Origin: Alcanivorax jadensis T9
GTDB lineage: Bacteria; Pseudomonadota; Gammaproteobacteria; Pseudomonadales; Alcanivoracaceae
Length of the DNA stretch: 64,000 nucleotides
Direction: 5' to 3'
Assembly (NCBI RefSeq): GCF_000756655.1
Contig: NZ_ARXU01000003.1
Location: 62,001 to 126,000 of the forward strand
Shown one piece after another: positions 43,426-52,599 of this stretch. The position numbers were made by a program, and so were the translations under genes. Position 1 is the stretch's first letter; each line of letters starts with the position of its first letter. The notes beneath the pieces are model-generated. The model searched no databases, was not told the DNA's origin, and saw only the letters and a list, made by a program, of their open reading frames with translations.

Positions 43426-45615
43426 TTACGCTAGCCCCGCCTTGGCCGCCCTCGCAGCGTGCAGTTTCTTGTAGCTTTCAATAAGACGCTGGTGCTTCTC
43501 CAGTCCTTCAAGCTGCATGTTGGTGGGGGTAAGGCCGTGGAAACGCACCGTGCCATTCACTGAGCCCACCACCGCTTCCATGGTCTCCTTACCAAACATA
43601 CGCTGGAAGTTAACCAGATAATCATCCAGCTCAAGCTCGTCATCCAGAGTGATCTCCAGCACCGCGCGCAGGGCCTGGTAGAACAGCCCGCGCACTACCG
43701 TGTTGTCGTTGAACTGCAGGAACATATCCACCAGTTCCAGGGCTTCTTCATGGCGCTGTAGCGCCAGGTTGATCAGCAGCTTCAGCTCCAGCACGGTGAG
43801 CTGGCCCCACACGGTGTTCTCGTCGAACTCGATACCGATCAGGGTAATGATGTCGGTGTAGTTGTCGATCTGGCTATCTTCCAGGCGCTCAGTCAGCTGG
43901 CTGAGCTGGTCGTCGCTGAGGCGGTGCAGGTTGAGAATGTCTTCCCGGTAATCCAGCGCCATATTGGTGTTGTCCCAGATCAGGTCTTCCACCGGGTAGA
44001 CCTCGGAAAAGTCCGGCACCAGAATCCGGCAGGCCGATGCACCCAGCTGGTCGTACACCGCCACGTAGGCTTCTTTTTCCAGATCGTCGAGAATGGCGAA
44101 AAGTCGCGCAGCTTCTTCCTCATTGCTGCCGGAAAAATCCCATTCGCAGAAATCTTCATCCGCCGTGGCGCTGAAGAAGCGCCAGCTCACCACCCCGGTG
44201 GAATCAATAAAGTGCTCCACGAAATTGTTGGGTTCGGTGACTTCCTGGCTGTTGAAGGTGGGCGGTGGCACGTCGTTGAGACCTTCGAAACTGCGGCCCT
44301 GCAGCAGCTCGGTGAGGCTGCGCTCCAGCGCCACTTCAAAACTCGGGTGGGCGCCGAAGGAGGCAAACACCCCACCAGTGCGCGGGTTCATCAGGGTCAC
44401 GCACATCACCGGGAACTGGCCGCCCAGGGAGGCATCCTTCACCAGCACCGGGAAGCCCTGTTCTTCCAGTGCCTGGATGCCTTCCACAATCGCCGGGTAC
44501 TTGGCGAGCACGGCATCAGGAACATCCGGCAGGGTGATTTCTTCCTCGATGATGTGCTTCTTCACCGCCCGCTCGAAGATTTCCGACAGGCACTGCACCT
44601 GGGCTTCGGCCAGGGTGTTGCCCGCGCTCATGCCGTTACTGAGGAACAGGTTTTCGATCAGGTTGGAGGGGAAGTACACCGTCTCACCATCGGAGTGGCG
44701 TGTGAAGGGCAGCGAGCAGATGCCACGGTCCACCCGACCGGAGTTGGTATCAATCAGGTTGGAGCCACCCAGCTCCCCCTCCGGGTTGTAGATACCCAGG
44801 CAGTAGTCATCCAGGATCTCTGTCGGTAGCGCATCGTTGGGGCCGGGCTTGAACCACTTCTCGTCGGGATAGTGGACGAAGTCGCTGTTGGCGATCTCCT
44901 CACCGAAGAACTGGTCGTTGTAGAAGAAGTTGCAGTTGAGCCGCTCGATAAACTCGCCCAGCGCCGAGCACAGCGCCGCTTCCTTGGTGGCGCCCTTGCC
45001 GTTGGTAAAGCACATGGGCGAGGCCGCATCGCGGATATGCAAGGACCACACATGGGGGACGATATTGCGCCAGGAGGCGATCTCGATCTTCATCCCCAGT
45101 TCTTCGAGGATGGCGCTCATGTTGGCGATGGTCTGCTCCAGCGGCAGGTCCTTGCCCTCGATAAAGGTGCGGTGCGCTTCATCCGGCGTCACCATCAGCA
45201 GCGCCTGGGCGTCCTCGTCCAGGTTGTCCACTTCCGCGATCTGGAATTCCGGCCCGGTCTGGATCACCTTCTTCACCGTGCAGCGGTCAATGGAGCGCAG
45301 AATGCCCTGCCGGTCCTTGTCGGAAATATCCTCCGGCAGTTCCACCTGAATGCGGAAAATCTGGTTATAGCGGTTCTCCGGGTCGACGATGTTGTTCTGC
45401 GACAGGCGGATATTGTCCGTAGGGATATCCCGCGCCTTGCAGTACACCTTCACGAAATAGGCCGCGCACATGGCCGACGACGCCAGGAAATAGTCAAACG
45501 GGCTGGGCGCCGAGCCATCACCCTTGTAGCGGATGGGCTGGTCGGTGATGACGGTGAAGTCGTCGAACTTGGCTTCCAGTCGAAGGTTATCGAGGAAGTT
45601 GACGTTGATTTCCAT
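43426..45615 (-). CDS. ycaO: OsmC-YcaO fusion protein
   Basis: Two-domain protein, 729 aa. Residues 1 to about 140 are OsmC-like (peroxide-reductase fold, with the Cys in ASSAMCAAYFVKVYCKARD). Residues about 190-560 are a YcaO domain, an ATP-dependent cyclodehydratase fold: GATKEAALCSALGEFIERLN, NGMSAGNTLAEAQVQCLSEI and the following Glu-rich segment hold the ATP-binding residues. The C-terminal helical part is as in E. coli YcaO, which assists RimO in methylthiolation of ribosomal protein S12. No RiPP precursor or other biosynthetic genes are near, so a housekeeping role is favoured. The ribosome site is weak. Confidence 0.88.
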   Translation of the reverse strand: MEINVNFLDNLRLEAKFDDFTVITDQPIRYKGDGSAPSPFDYFLASSAMCAAYFVKVYCKARDIPTDNIRLSQNNIVDPENRYNQIFRIQVELPEDISDKDRQGILRSIDRCTVKKVIQTGPEFQIAEVDNLDEDAQALLMVTPDEAHRTFIEGKDLPLEQTIANMSAILEELGMKIEIASWRNIVPHVWSLHIRDAASPMCFTNGKGATKEAALCSALGEFIERLNCNFFYNDQFFGEEIANSDFVHYPDEKWFKPGPNDALPTEILDDYCLGIYNPEGELGGSNLIDTNSGRVDRGICSLPFTRHSDGETVYFPSNLIENLFLSNGMSAGNTLAEAQVQCLSEIFERAVKKHIIEEEITLPDVPDAVLAKYPAIVEGIQALEEQGFPVLVKDASLGGQFPVMCVTLMNPRTGGVFASFGAHPSFEVALERSLTELLQGRSFEGLNDVPPPTFNSQEVTEPNNFVEHFIDSTGVVSWRFFSATADEDFCEWDFSGSNEEEAARLFAILDDLEKEAYVAVYDQLGASACRILVPDFSEVYPVEDLIWDNTNMALDYREDILNLHRLSDDQLSQLTERLEDSQIDNYTDIITLIGIEFDENTVWGQLTVLELKLLINLALQRHEEALELVDMFLQFNDNTVVRGLFYQALRAVLEITLDDELELDDYLVNFQRMFGKETMEAVVGSVNGTVRFHGLTPTNMQLEGLEKHQRLIESYKKLHAARAAKAGLA

Positions 45616-45685
45616 GGCGGGGCTACCGGAGTTAAGAAATGGTGAGCTAGGGGCGCCATTATCCAGCTTTTACCCCCTACCGTCT

Positions 45686-45728
45686 GTAGGGGCGACCTTC
45701 CAGGGTTGGAATCCGGGCCTCCCCCTAC
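45686..45728. repeat. GTAGGGG/CCCCTAC inverted repeat
   Basis: GTAGGGGCGACCTTCCAG faces CCTCCCCCTAC across about 20 bases, with an extra CCCCCTAC copy just upstream at 45673. It is in the gap between the divergent ycaO and hemerythrin genes and looks like a degraded member of the GTAGGAGC family. Confidence 0.45.
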
Positions 45729-45811
45729 GGTGTTCAAACATTGATCTATGTCTACATCGCCTGATCTACCCCTTGCTAGCGTAACTATCCATCACAAACC
45801 GGAGACAGATC

Positions 45812-46276
45812 ATGCGCATCGTATGGAGCCCCGACTACGAACTGGGAATATTGCTGATCGACCAGCAGCACCGTCGTATCGTCGACTACATCAATGATCT
45901 GGACCGGCTGGCCGGCCAGCCCGACGCCCAGATGGGCGTGGCCCGGGTCCTCTATGATCTGGTGGACTACACCGAATCCCATTTCAGCTTCGAGGAAGCA
46001 CTCATGGAGCGGGCCGGTTATGAAGGCCTGGATGACCACCATCACCTGCATCGAAAGTTCACCTTCCACATCGAATCCCTGATGCGTCGCCATGAAGAAG
46101 GCGTCGACGTGGCAGAGCCGCTATTGCAGGTGCTGGAGAAGTGGCTGCTGCACCATATTCTTGAAGAGGATCGTGACTATACGGAACAGGTGCGGGACTT
46201 TATCGACAGTATTGGCCGTGAGCGATTGGGTGGCTGGGTGAATGATAATTTGCGCAAGCATTTCCGGGTGTCATAG
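45812..46276 (+). CDS. Bacteriohemerythrin
   Basis: Four-helix di-iron oxygen-binding protein, 154 aa. All seven iron ligands of hemerythrins are found: His20 (DQQH), His57 and Glu61 (HFSFEE), His76 and His80 (DHHHLH), and His115 with Asp120 (HILEED). It would store, carry or sense O2 in the cytosol. GGAGACAG precedes the ATG. It is a single gene of normal family length, with no attached signalling domain. Confidence 0.95.
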   Translation: MRIVWSPDYELGILLIDQQHRRIVDYINDLDRLAGQPDAQMGVARVLYDLVDYTESHFSFEEALMERAGYEGLDDHHHLHRKFTFHIESLMRRHEEGVDVAEPLLQVLEKWLLHHILEEDRDYTEQVRDFIDSIGRERLGGWVNDNLRKHFRVS

Positions 46277-46402
46277 TCGTCATGGCGCCTAGCGCGCTAT
46301 TGGCGTGCTGATATCAGCGGCCATGGAGGCTGTGTTGTTGCGTTAAGCGGGGGGTTGCGCGGAGAATCAACCGAGGACACACACCAAGTGAGGGAGTCAC
46401 GA

Positions 46403-47500
46403 GTGGCAGCGTCGCGCAGCGTAACCGTGTTTTATGACGAGGTAATGCTCGGCCATGATCCGCAAGTGGATTTGCCCTTTCTGCCCAGCCGGGTGGAAAA
46501 GCGGGTAAGGAATATTCTCGGTGGGCTGAATTTCAAATGGAACTACCCGGAACACCCCGGCCGGCTCTCCGCCATCATGGACCTGCTCAAGCAGGAGCCC
46601 ATCCCCGGTGTACAGTTCCAGTCCGGTCCGCGCGCCACCTACGAACAACTGGGCCGTGTCCACACCACCACCTATCTGGACCACATCTTCTCCCTGGAAG
46701 GGCAGCGCGCCTGGCTGGACAGCGATACCACCGCCGTCTCGCCGGAGAGCATTCCGGCAGCCACCTCTGCGGCGGGCAATGCCATTGCCGCCGTGGAGAG
46801 CGTGGTGAAGGGGGAAACGCAAAGCGCGTTTGCCCTGGTTCGGCCCCCCGGCCACCATGCCGAACCGGTGCGGGCGCGGGGCTTCTGCCTGTTCAATAAC
46901 GTGGCCGTGGCCGCCGCCCATGCCCAGGCAAAACTGGGTTGCCAGCGTATCCTGATCGTTGACTGGGACGTGCACCACGGTAACGGCACCCAGGACATCT
47001 TCTGGGCCGACCCGGATGTGCTGTTTTTCGACACCCACTGCGCCGCGCCGTTTTACCCGGGGTCCGGAAATTTGAATGAGGTGGGTGCCGGCCTGGGTGA
47101 AGGCTATACGGTCAACGTTCCTCTGCCGGAATCTGCTGGCGACATCGCCATGGAAAAGGCCTTCCGCGATATTCTGATCCCCGCCGCTGACCGCTTTGAG
47201 CCCGACCTGGTGCTGGTCTCCGCAGGCACCGATCCCCACCACAACGACATGGCCTTCAATCTGAGCTACGACGGCTTCGCAGTACTCACCAGCATCGTCC
47301 AGAGCATTGCCGACAAACACTGCGATGGCCGCCTGGTACTGGTTCTGGAAGGCGGCTACAACCTGACCTCTCTCGCCCGGGGGGTGCATACCATGTTGAC
47401 GGTGATGGCCGGCGGCGACGTGCCGGAACTGATGGAGTGCGGACTCCGTGAGGTGAGGGAAGCGGCGGAGTTTCATCGGGATGCGTTTGAGGAGGAATAG
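46403..47500 (+). CDS. Histone-deacetylase-family amidohydrolase
   Basis: Zn-dependent deacetylase-like enzyme, 365 aa, of the class II HDAC / acetylpolyamine amidohydrolase group. The active-site His pair is in LVRPPGHHAEPVRARGFCLF, and the metal ligands are in IVDWDVHHGNGTQDIFW (Asp-x-His) and SAGTDPHHND (Asp). LVLEGGYNLTSLARGV is the C-terminal signature. The substrate in bacteria is usually an acetylated polyamine or small amide; it is not predictable here. I prefer GTG 46403, with GGGAG at good spacing; the frame extends to a TTG at 46355. Confidence 0.87.
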   Translation: MAASRSVTVFYDEVMLGHDPQVDLPFLPSRVEKRVRNILGGLNFKWNYPEHPGRLSAIMDLLKQEPIPGVQFQSGPRATYEQLGRVHTTTYLDHIFSLEGQRAWLDSDTTAVSPESIPAATSAAGNAIAAVESVVKGETQSAFALVRPPGHHAEPVRARGFCLFNNVAVAAAHAQAKLGCQRILIVDWDVHHGNGTQDIFWADPDVLFFDTHCAAPFYPGSGNLNEVGAGLGEGYTVNVPLPESAGDIAMEKAFRDILIPAADRFEPDLVLVSAGTDPHHNDMAFNLSYDGFAVLTSIVQSIADKHCDGRLVLVLEGGYNLTSLARGVHTMLTVMAGGDVPELMECGLREVREAAEFHRDAFEEE

Positions 47501-47651
47501 GTGGTGTCTTCCATGCCCAAATAGAACCCGCCTCAAAGTGCGTTCAAGCAGCGACGCCACTTCAATACCCAATGGCTAAATATCATCAATGTTGACCGTA
47601 TTCGCTGCGTTCCAACAGTGACATTTGTTCAGTGGGAGCGGTGGCTGCGTA

Positions 47652-48350
47652 TCAGGCGACGGAGCCGAACACCTGAATGATATTGCCCAGTCGCGCGGTA
47701 AACTTGTCGCCGCTGTTGAGCGGACCGACGCCGGCGGGGGTGCCGGTGAAGACCAGGTCGCCGGGTTCCAGGGTGAAGGTCTGGCTGATTTCGCGGAGCA
47801 GCTCGAAGGTGGGAAACAGCATCTGGCCGGTGTGACCGTGCTGGCGTACCTCGTCGTTGATTTCCAGGGTAACGTTGAGCTTCTGCTTCACGGAGATGCC
47901 GCGGGCATCGATGAAGCCGGAGACCGGGGCGGCGCCGTCGAAGGCTTTTGCCCGTTCCCAGGGGTGGCCTTTTTCCTTCAGGGTGTTCTGTACCTCACGC
48001 AGGGTCAGGTCCAGGCCGACGGCGTAGCCGGCGATGCTGAAGCGGACGTTGTCCAGGTCCGCTTCTTTGTGAATGCGCTTGCCGATCAGTACCACCATTT
48101 CCACTTCGTGGTGTACCTCGCCCTGCCCTTTTGGCAGCTCGATAGGTTCATGCAGGCTCACCAACGAGGTGGCCGGCTTCATGAACAGGATGGGGGCGTC
48201 CGGCACGTCATTGCCCAGTTCCCTGGCATGGTCGGCGTAGTTGCGGCCCACACACACCACCTTGCCCACCGGGATGTCGATGGGAGCACCGTCGATCCAG
48301 CGATGTTGGTAGCCGTCCTGATCTACCGGGGTGTTCACTTCATCAAACAT
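47652..48350 (-). CDS. Fumarylacetoacetate hydrolase (FAH) family protein
   Basis: FAH-fold enzyme, 232 aa, acting on C-C bonds of oxo acids (hydrolysis, decarboxylation or isomerisation, as in YcgM or oxaloacetate decarboxylases). The metal-binding Glu residues are in QGEVHHEVEMVVLIGKRIHK, and CVGRNYADHARELG and GDLVFTGTPAGVGPLNSGDK are family signatures. It starts within the last eight bases of the D-2-hydroxyglutarate dehydrogenase-like gene, so the two are translated together. The pairing suggests handling of 2-oxo acids; the exact substrate is unknown. Confidence 0.85.
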   Translation of the reverse strand: MFDEVNTPVDQDGYQHRWIDGAPIDIPVGKVVCVGRNYADHARELGNDVPDAPILFMKPATSLVSLHEPIELPKGQGEVHHEVEMVVLIGKRIHKEADLDNVRFSIAGYAVGLDLTLREVQNTLKEKGHPWERAKAFDGAAPVSGFIDARGISVKQKLNVTLEINDEVRQHGHTGQMLFPTFELLREISQTFTLEPGDLVFTGTPAGVGPLNSGDKFTARLGNIIQVFGSVA

Positions 48351-49737
48351 CGAACAGTTTCCCCGGGTTCATGATGTTGTTGGGATCGAAGACGTGCTTC
48401 ACCGCTTTCATGCAGGCGATTTCTTCCGGGCTGCGGGAATATTCCAGGTAGGGTTTCTTGGTCATGCCCACGCCGTGTTCGGCAGAGATGGAGCCGTTGT
48501 ATTTCTCGACGATCTCGAACACCCATTTGGAGACGTTGTTGCACTGGGCGAAGAAGTCTTCCTTGGCCAGGTCGGCGGGCTTGAGGATGTTCAGGTGCAT
48601 GTTGCCGTCGCCGATGTGGCCGAACCAGACGATCTCGAAATCCGGGTAGGCCTCCTGCACCACGGTGTCGATGTCTTCCACGAAGTCCGGCACCTTGGAG
48701 ACAGTGACCGAGATGTCGTTCTTGTAAGGGGTGTGCGGGGCGATGGATTCGGAGATGCGCTCACGCAGCTGCCACAGCTGATCCAGCTGCTGCAGGGACT
48801 GGCTCATGACGCCGTCCAGTACCCAGCCTTCTTCTACACACTTTTCAAAGATGGCCATGGCCTGATCGCCGGTGGCCTCTGACAGCTGTTCGAATTCCAG
48901 CAGGCAGTAGAACGGGCACTCGGTGTCGAAGGGTTTGGCAACGCCGTGTTCGAGTACATGGGCCATGGCCTTGTCGGAGAAGAACTCGAAGGCGGTCAGG
49001 TCGATGTCCTGCTGGAAGGCGTGCAGGATCTTCATCACTTCCCGGAAGCCGGGGGCGCCCAGTACCAGGGCGGTCAGGTCTTTCGGTTCGCGGGCCAGTT
49101 TTACCGTGGCTTCTACCACAAAGCCCAGCGTGCCCTCGGCGCCGATGAACAGATGACGGAAGTCGTAGCCGGTGGCGTTCTTGATCAGGCCCTTGTTCAG
49201 GTCCAGCAGTTCGCCCTTGCCGGTGACCACTTTCAGGCCGGTGATCCAGTCGCGGGTCATGCCATAGCGGATCACCTTGATGCCACCGGCATTGGTGCCG
49301 ATGTTGCCGCCGATCTGGCTGGAGCCGGCAGAGGCGAAGTCCACCGGGTAGAACAACCCCTTCTGTTCGGCGAATTCCTGCAATTGCTGGGTGATGACTC
49401 CGGGCTGCACGGTGACAGCGCGGTCGAATTCGTTGAATTCCAGGATCTTGTTCATGCGATCGAAGGCCACCACCAGCTCGCCGTTGGCGGCCACCGCCCC
49501 GGCGGACAGGCCGGTGCGGCCCCCGGAGGGCACCAGGTGCAGGCCGTGGTCGTTGGCGATTTCCACGATCTGTTGCACCTCGTCGATGGTCTCCGGCAGC
49601 GCTACCGCGCTGGGGGCCGGGGCCCATACCTTGGTCCAGTCGACCCCGTAGCGCTGGGCGCTTTCCGGGTCGGTAAGGAGGCGATTGCCAAGCAAATCAG
49701 TCAGTTGCTCCAGCGCAGCATGGGCATGGGCGGTCAT
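48343..49737 (-). CDS. FAD-linked oxidase, probable D-2-hydroxyglutarate dehydrogenase
   Basis: Flavoprotein, 464 aa, of the VAO/GlcD family. The FAD-binding PCMH domain has LVPSGGRTGLSAGAVAANGE and GGNIGTNAGGIKVIRYGMTR, and the C-terminal domain holds the metal-binding HIGDGNMHLN and SAEHGVGMTKK. The divergent gene is serA; in pseudomonads the equivalent enzyme oxidises D-2-hydroxyglutarate made by SerA, pulling serine synthesis forward. That function is therefore the best guess, with D-lactate dehydrogenase the alternative. ATG 49737 has AGGAG nine bases upstream. It is in an operon with the FAH-family gene. Confidence 0.87.
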   Translation of the reverse strand: MTAHAHAALEQLTDLLGNRLLTDPESAQRYGVDWTKVWAPAPSAVALPETIDEVQQIVEIANDHGLHLVPSGGRTGLSAGAVAANGELVVAFDRMNKILEFNEFDRAVTVQPGVITQQLQEFAEQKGLFYPVDFASAGSSQIGGNIGTNAGGIKVIRYGMTRDWITGLKVVTGKGELLDLNKGLIKNATGYDFRHLFIGAEGTLGFVVEATVKLAREPKDLTALVLGAPGFREVMKILHAFQQDIDLTAFEFFSDKAMAHVLEHGVAKPFDTECPFYCLLEFEQLSEATGDQAMAIFEKCVEEGWVLDGVMSQSLQQLDQLWQLRERISESIAPHTPYKNDISVTVSKVPDFVEDIDTVVQEAYPDFEIVWFGHIGDGNMHLNILKPADLAKEDFFAQCNNVSKWVFEIVEKYNGSISAEHGVGMTKKPYLEYSRSPEEIACMKAVKHVFDPNNIMNPGKLFDV

Positions 49738-49834
49738 CAACAGGTCTCCTGCAGGGGTAAAACGCACGATGTTGAGGCGTTCTCACGGCAACTTGAGCAA
49801 TCCGACGGCGCGGCTGCTCTCAATTTGAGCGGGC

Positions 49835-49846
49835 TATGTTAACATA
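49835..49846. promoter_or_regulatory. 12-bp palindrome in the serA divergent promoter region
   Basis: TATGTTAACATA, a perfect palindrome 35 bases before the serA ATG and about 98 bases before the divergent flavoprotein start. Its place suggests an operator or a -10 region for serA. An AT-rich hexamer so close to a start could also be fortuitous. Confidence 0.3.
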
Positions 49847-49880
49847 CGCGCCCATTTCACAGGCTACCGAGACTTCAATC

Positions 49881-51110
49881 ATGGCCGATACTTCTCTTGA
49901 GAAGGACAAGATCCGCGTTCTCCTGCTCGAGGGCATCCACGAAAACGCCGTGGAGAACCTGAAAGCGCACGGCTATAGCAATGTGGAGCTGCTGCCCACC
50001 GCGCTGACCGGCAACGATCTGGCAGACAAGATCAAGGATGCCCATTTCGTCGGCATTCGCTCGCGCACCCAGCTCACCGAAGAGGTGTTCCAGGCGGCGG
50101 AGAAACTGATCGGTGTGGGTTGTTTCTGTATCGGTACCAACCAGGTGGATCTCAACGCCGCCCTGAAGCGTGGTATCCCGGTATTCAATGCCCCCTATTC
50201 CAACACCCGCTCGGTGGCCGAGCTGGTGATTGCCCACACCATCAACCTGATGCGTGGCATTCCCGAGAAGAACGCCTCTGCCCATCGCGGTGGCTGGCTG
50301 AAGTCTGCCAAGGACAGCTACGAGATCCGTGGCAAGACCCTGGGGATTGTGGGTTACGGCAACATTGGCGCCCAGGTGTCCGTGCTGGCCGAATCCATGG
50401 GCATGAAAGTGAAGTTCTACGACGTGATTCCCAAGTTGCCGCTGGGTAATGCCGAGCAGGTGAGCAGCCTCACCGAGCTGCTGGGGCAGTCCGACGTGGT
50501 CAGCCTGCACGTGCCGGATACCGCCGCCACTCGCTGGATGATCAAGGAAGAACAGATTCGCGCCATCAAGCCCAAGGGTTACCTGATCAACTATGCCCGT
50601 GGCAAAGTGGTGGACATTGATGCCCTGGCCGGTGCCCTGCGTGATGGCCACCTGCTGGGTGCTGCCATCGACGTGTTCCCGGAAGAGCCCAAGGGCAACG
50701 ACGACGAGTTCATCAGCCCGCTGCGTGAATTCGACAACGTGATCCTGACCCCGCATATCGGGGGCTCTACCCAGGAAGCCCAGGTGAACATTGGTACCGA
50801 AGTGTCCGAGAAGCTGATCCGCTACTCCGACAACGGCGCCACCCTGGGTGCGGTGAACTTCCCGGAAGTGGCCCTGCCGGCTCACCCGGACATGCACCGC
50901 CTGCTGCACATTCACAAGAACGTGCCCGGCGTGCTCACCCAGATCAACACCGTGTTCTCCGAGAACGGCATCAACATCTGCGGTCAGTACCTGCAGACAA
51001 ACGAAGAGATCGGTTACGTGGTCATCGATGTGGACAAGGGCTACAGCCAGCTGGCGCTGGAGAAGCTGCGCACCATCGACGGCACCATCCGTACCCGGGT
51101 GTTGTTCTAG
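49881..51110 (+). CDS. serA: D-3-phosphoglycerate dehydrogenase
   Basis: First enzyme of serine biosynthesis, oxidising 3-phosphoglycerate with NAD, and also able to reduce 2-oxoglutarate to D-2-hydroxyglutarate; 409 aa, as in E. coli. The Rossmann motif GIVGYGNIGAQVSVLAESMG is near residue 155. The catalytic Arg (NYARGKVVDIDAL), Glu and His (LTPHIGGSTQEAQ) are in place. A C-terminal ACT domain (NVPGVLTQINTVFSENGINI) is the serine-feedback site. ATG 49881 gives MADTSLEKDK; the frame extends upstream without support. A terminator follows. Confidence 0.96.
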   Translation: MADTSLEKDKIRVLLLEGIHENAVENLKAHGYSNVELLPTALTGNDLADKIKDAHFVGIRSRTQLTEEVFQAAEKLIGVGCFCIGTNQVDLNAALKRGIPVFNAPYSNTRSVAELVIAHTINLMRGIPEKNASAHRGGWLKSAKDSYEIRGKTLGIVGYGNIGAQVSVLAESMGMKVKFYDVIPKLPLGNAEQVSSLTELLGQSDVVSLHVPDTAATRWMIKEEQIRAIKPKGYLINYARGKVVDIDALAGALRDGHLLGAAIDVFPEEPKGNDDEFISPLREFDNVILTPHIGGSTQEAQVNIGTEVSEKLIRYSDNGATLGAVNFPEVALPAHPDMHRLLHIHKNVPGVLTQINTVFSENGINICGQYLQTNEEIGYVVIDVDKGYSQLALEKLRTIDGTIRTRVLF

Positions 51111-51122
51111 ACGACCCGGTGT

Positions 51123-51158
51123 TTCCGCAGGAGCGTTCGTTCGGGCGCTCCTGCGGAA
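51123..51158. repeat. GCAGGAGCG hairpin after serA
   Basis: Perfect 13-bp arms TTCCGCAGGAGCG / CGCTCCTGCGGAA with a 10-base loop, starting 12 bases after the serA stop. The arm resembles the GTAGGAGCG arms elsewhere in the window. A true terminator follows. Confidence 0.7.
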
Positions 51159-51174
51159 CTGTGAAACACTCGAC

Positions 51175-51216
51175 AAAAAGCCGGTGGCGGGCTACCTTGC
51201 CTGCTCCGGCTTTTTT
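51175..51216 (+). terminator. Rho-independent terminator after serA
   Basis: AAAAAGCCGG and CCGGCTTTTTT form the stem around a 21-base loop, ending in six T. It separates serA from the lipoprotein operon that starts 13 bases later. Confidence 0.75.
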
Positions 51217-51228
51217 CGTATCTAACGT

Positions 51229-52599
51229 ATGATAAGACGACTCAGGAAAGGATGCCTGTTGGTTGCAGGGCTGCTGGCATTGTCCGGCTGTGCCACAAAC
51301 TCCCTGTTTGTGCCCTACCCCAATCAGGCCCAGCAATGGAAGGCCTCGCTGGCCACCGCTCCGGTGACCCCGGCGGCCACCCAGAAGCTGGAAAAAGCGG
51401 CCAGTGGCGGCGATGGCGTGCTGTATCTGCAGGAACTGGGTCGAGTCAGCCAGCTTACCGGCCAGCGTGAACAGAGCCGCGAAGCCTTCGCCGGTGCCAT
51501 TCAGAAATATGACGAGGAAGACGCCAGTGCTCGTATCCAGGTGTCTTCGCTGACGGCTTCCGCCTCCTCATTGATTACCAACGACAATGCCCGCGGCTAT
51601 GTGGCGCCGGACTACGAGCGCATCTTCACCCATGCCTATCAGGCCCTAAATTACTGGGATGCCAACGATCCTACCGGCACCGCCGTGGAATTGCGTGGCG
51701 CGGCCCTGGAGCAGCGGGTCGCTGCCGACAAGCGCGACAAGGAAATTGCCAAGGCCGAGGAAGCGGCAGAAGAAAACAACGTGGACCTGAGCCAGTTCGA
51801 TGGCTATTTCCAGGGCATCAATGCGGTGGCCGGGGAGGTCAAAGCCAGCTTCCAGAATGCCTGGACCTTCTACCTGTCCGCCCTGTTCTGGGAAGCCCAC
51901 GGCGAATACAACGATGCCCTGGTGGACTACAAGAAGGCCCTGGAGATCCACCCGGAGCTGGACATGCTCAAGGAAGATGTTGAGCGAGTGTCCAATGCCA
52001 TGAAAGGCCGTCCTGCCGACGAGGGCATGGTGGCGGTGCTTTACGAGCAGGGCTTTGTGCAGGCCCGGGAAGAATTCAGCCTGCCCATTCCCACCGTCCA
52101 CGGCATCTTTTCGGTGGCCTTCCCCACCTATTCCCTGACCAGCAAGCCGCGCCCCAACAGCCTGCGGGTGCTGGACAGTGCCAGCCAGCCACTGGGGGAA
52201 ACCGTGGTGCTGGCGGATGTGGGGGCCTTGGCCGCCAAGGATCTGAAAGAGCGGTTGCCCGGCATGCTGGTTCGCCAGACCCTGCGCGCCACCGCCAAGT
52301 ACAATCTGCAGAAAAAGGCCAATGACGATTTTGGCCCGCTGGGGGCCTTCGCCACCCAGCTGTACAACCTGGTCAGTGAGCAGGCGGACCGGCGCAGCTG
52401 GTTGACCCTGCCTGCCTACGCCCAGGCAACACGATTTTCACTGCCCCAGGGGAAACATACCCTTGTATTGAGCACCCCCGGGGGCAATGCTACGTTGACG
52501 GTACCGGTGGTAAACCGTGGCCTCACCGTGATTCATGTGGCGGCCGTTCCCGGCCAGCTGATTACCCGCGTGTTACCCGTTCAGGAGGGACCCTTATGA
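51229..52599 (+). CDS. COG3014 family lipoprotein
   Basis: Lipoprotein, 456 aa, of the conserved family COG3014. The signal peptide ends in LLALSGC, giving a lipid-modified Cys at residue 21. The N-terminal half is TPR-like and helical (LQELGRVSQLTGQREQSREA, then DYKKALEIHPELDMLKEDVE). The C-terminal part (after about 290) is beta-rich, with PRPNSLRVLDSASQPLGETV. Its stop overlaps the start of the next lipoprotein gene (TTATGA). It heads an operon that includes LpoB, which points to cell-wall or outer-membrane assembly; the mechanism is unknown. Confidence 0.83.
   Translation: MIRRLRKGCLLVAGLLALSGCATNSLFVPYPNQAQQWKASLATAPVTPAATQKLEKAASGGDGVLYLQELGRVSQLTGQREQSREAFAGAIQKYDEEDASARIQVSSLTASASSLITNDNARGYVAPDYERIFTHAYQALNYWDANDPTGTAVELRGAALEQRVAADKRDKEIAKAEEAAEENNVDLSQFDGYFQGINAVAGEVKASFQNAWTFYLSALFWEAHGEYNDALVDYKKALEIHPELDMLKEDVERVSNAMKGRPADEGMVAVLYEQGFVQAREEFSLPIPTVHGIFSVAFPTYSLTSKPRPNSLRVLDSASQPLGETVVLADVGALAAKDLKERLPGMLVRQTLRATAKYNLQKKANDDFGPLGAFATQLYNLVSEQADRRSWLTLPAYAQATRFSLPQGKHTLVLSTPGGNATLTVPVVNRGLTVIHVAAVPGQLITRVLPVQEGPL

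Noticed and set aside
43426-45615. RiPP (azoline peptide) biosynthesis cluster around ycaO
   Set aside because: No precursor peptide, dehydrogenase, transporter or protease gene lies nearby; the OsmC-YcaO fusion looks like the housekeeping type.
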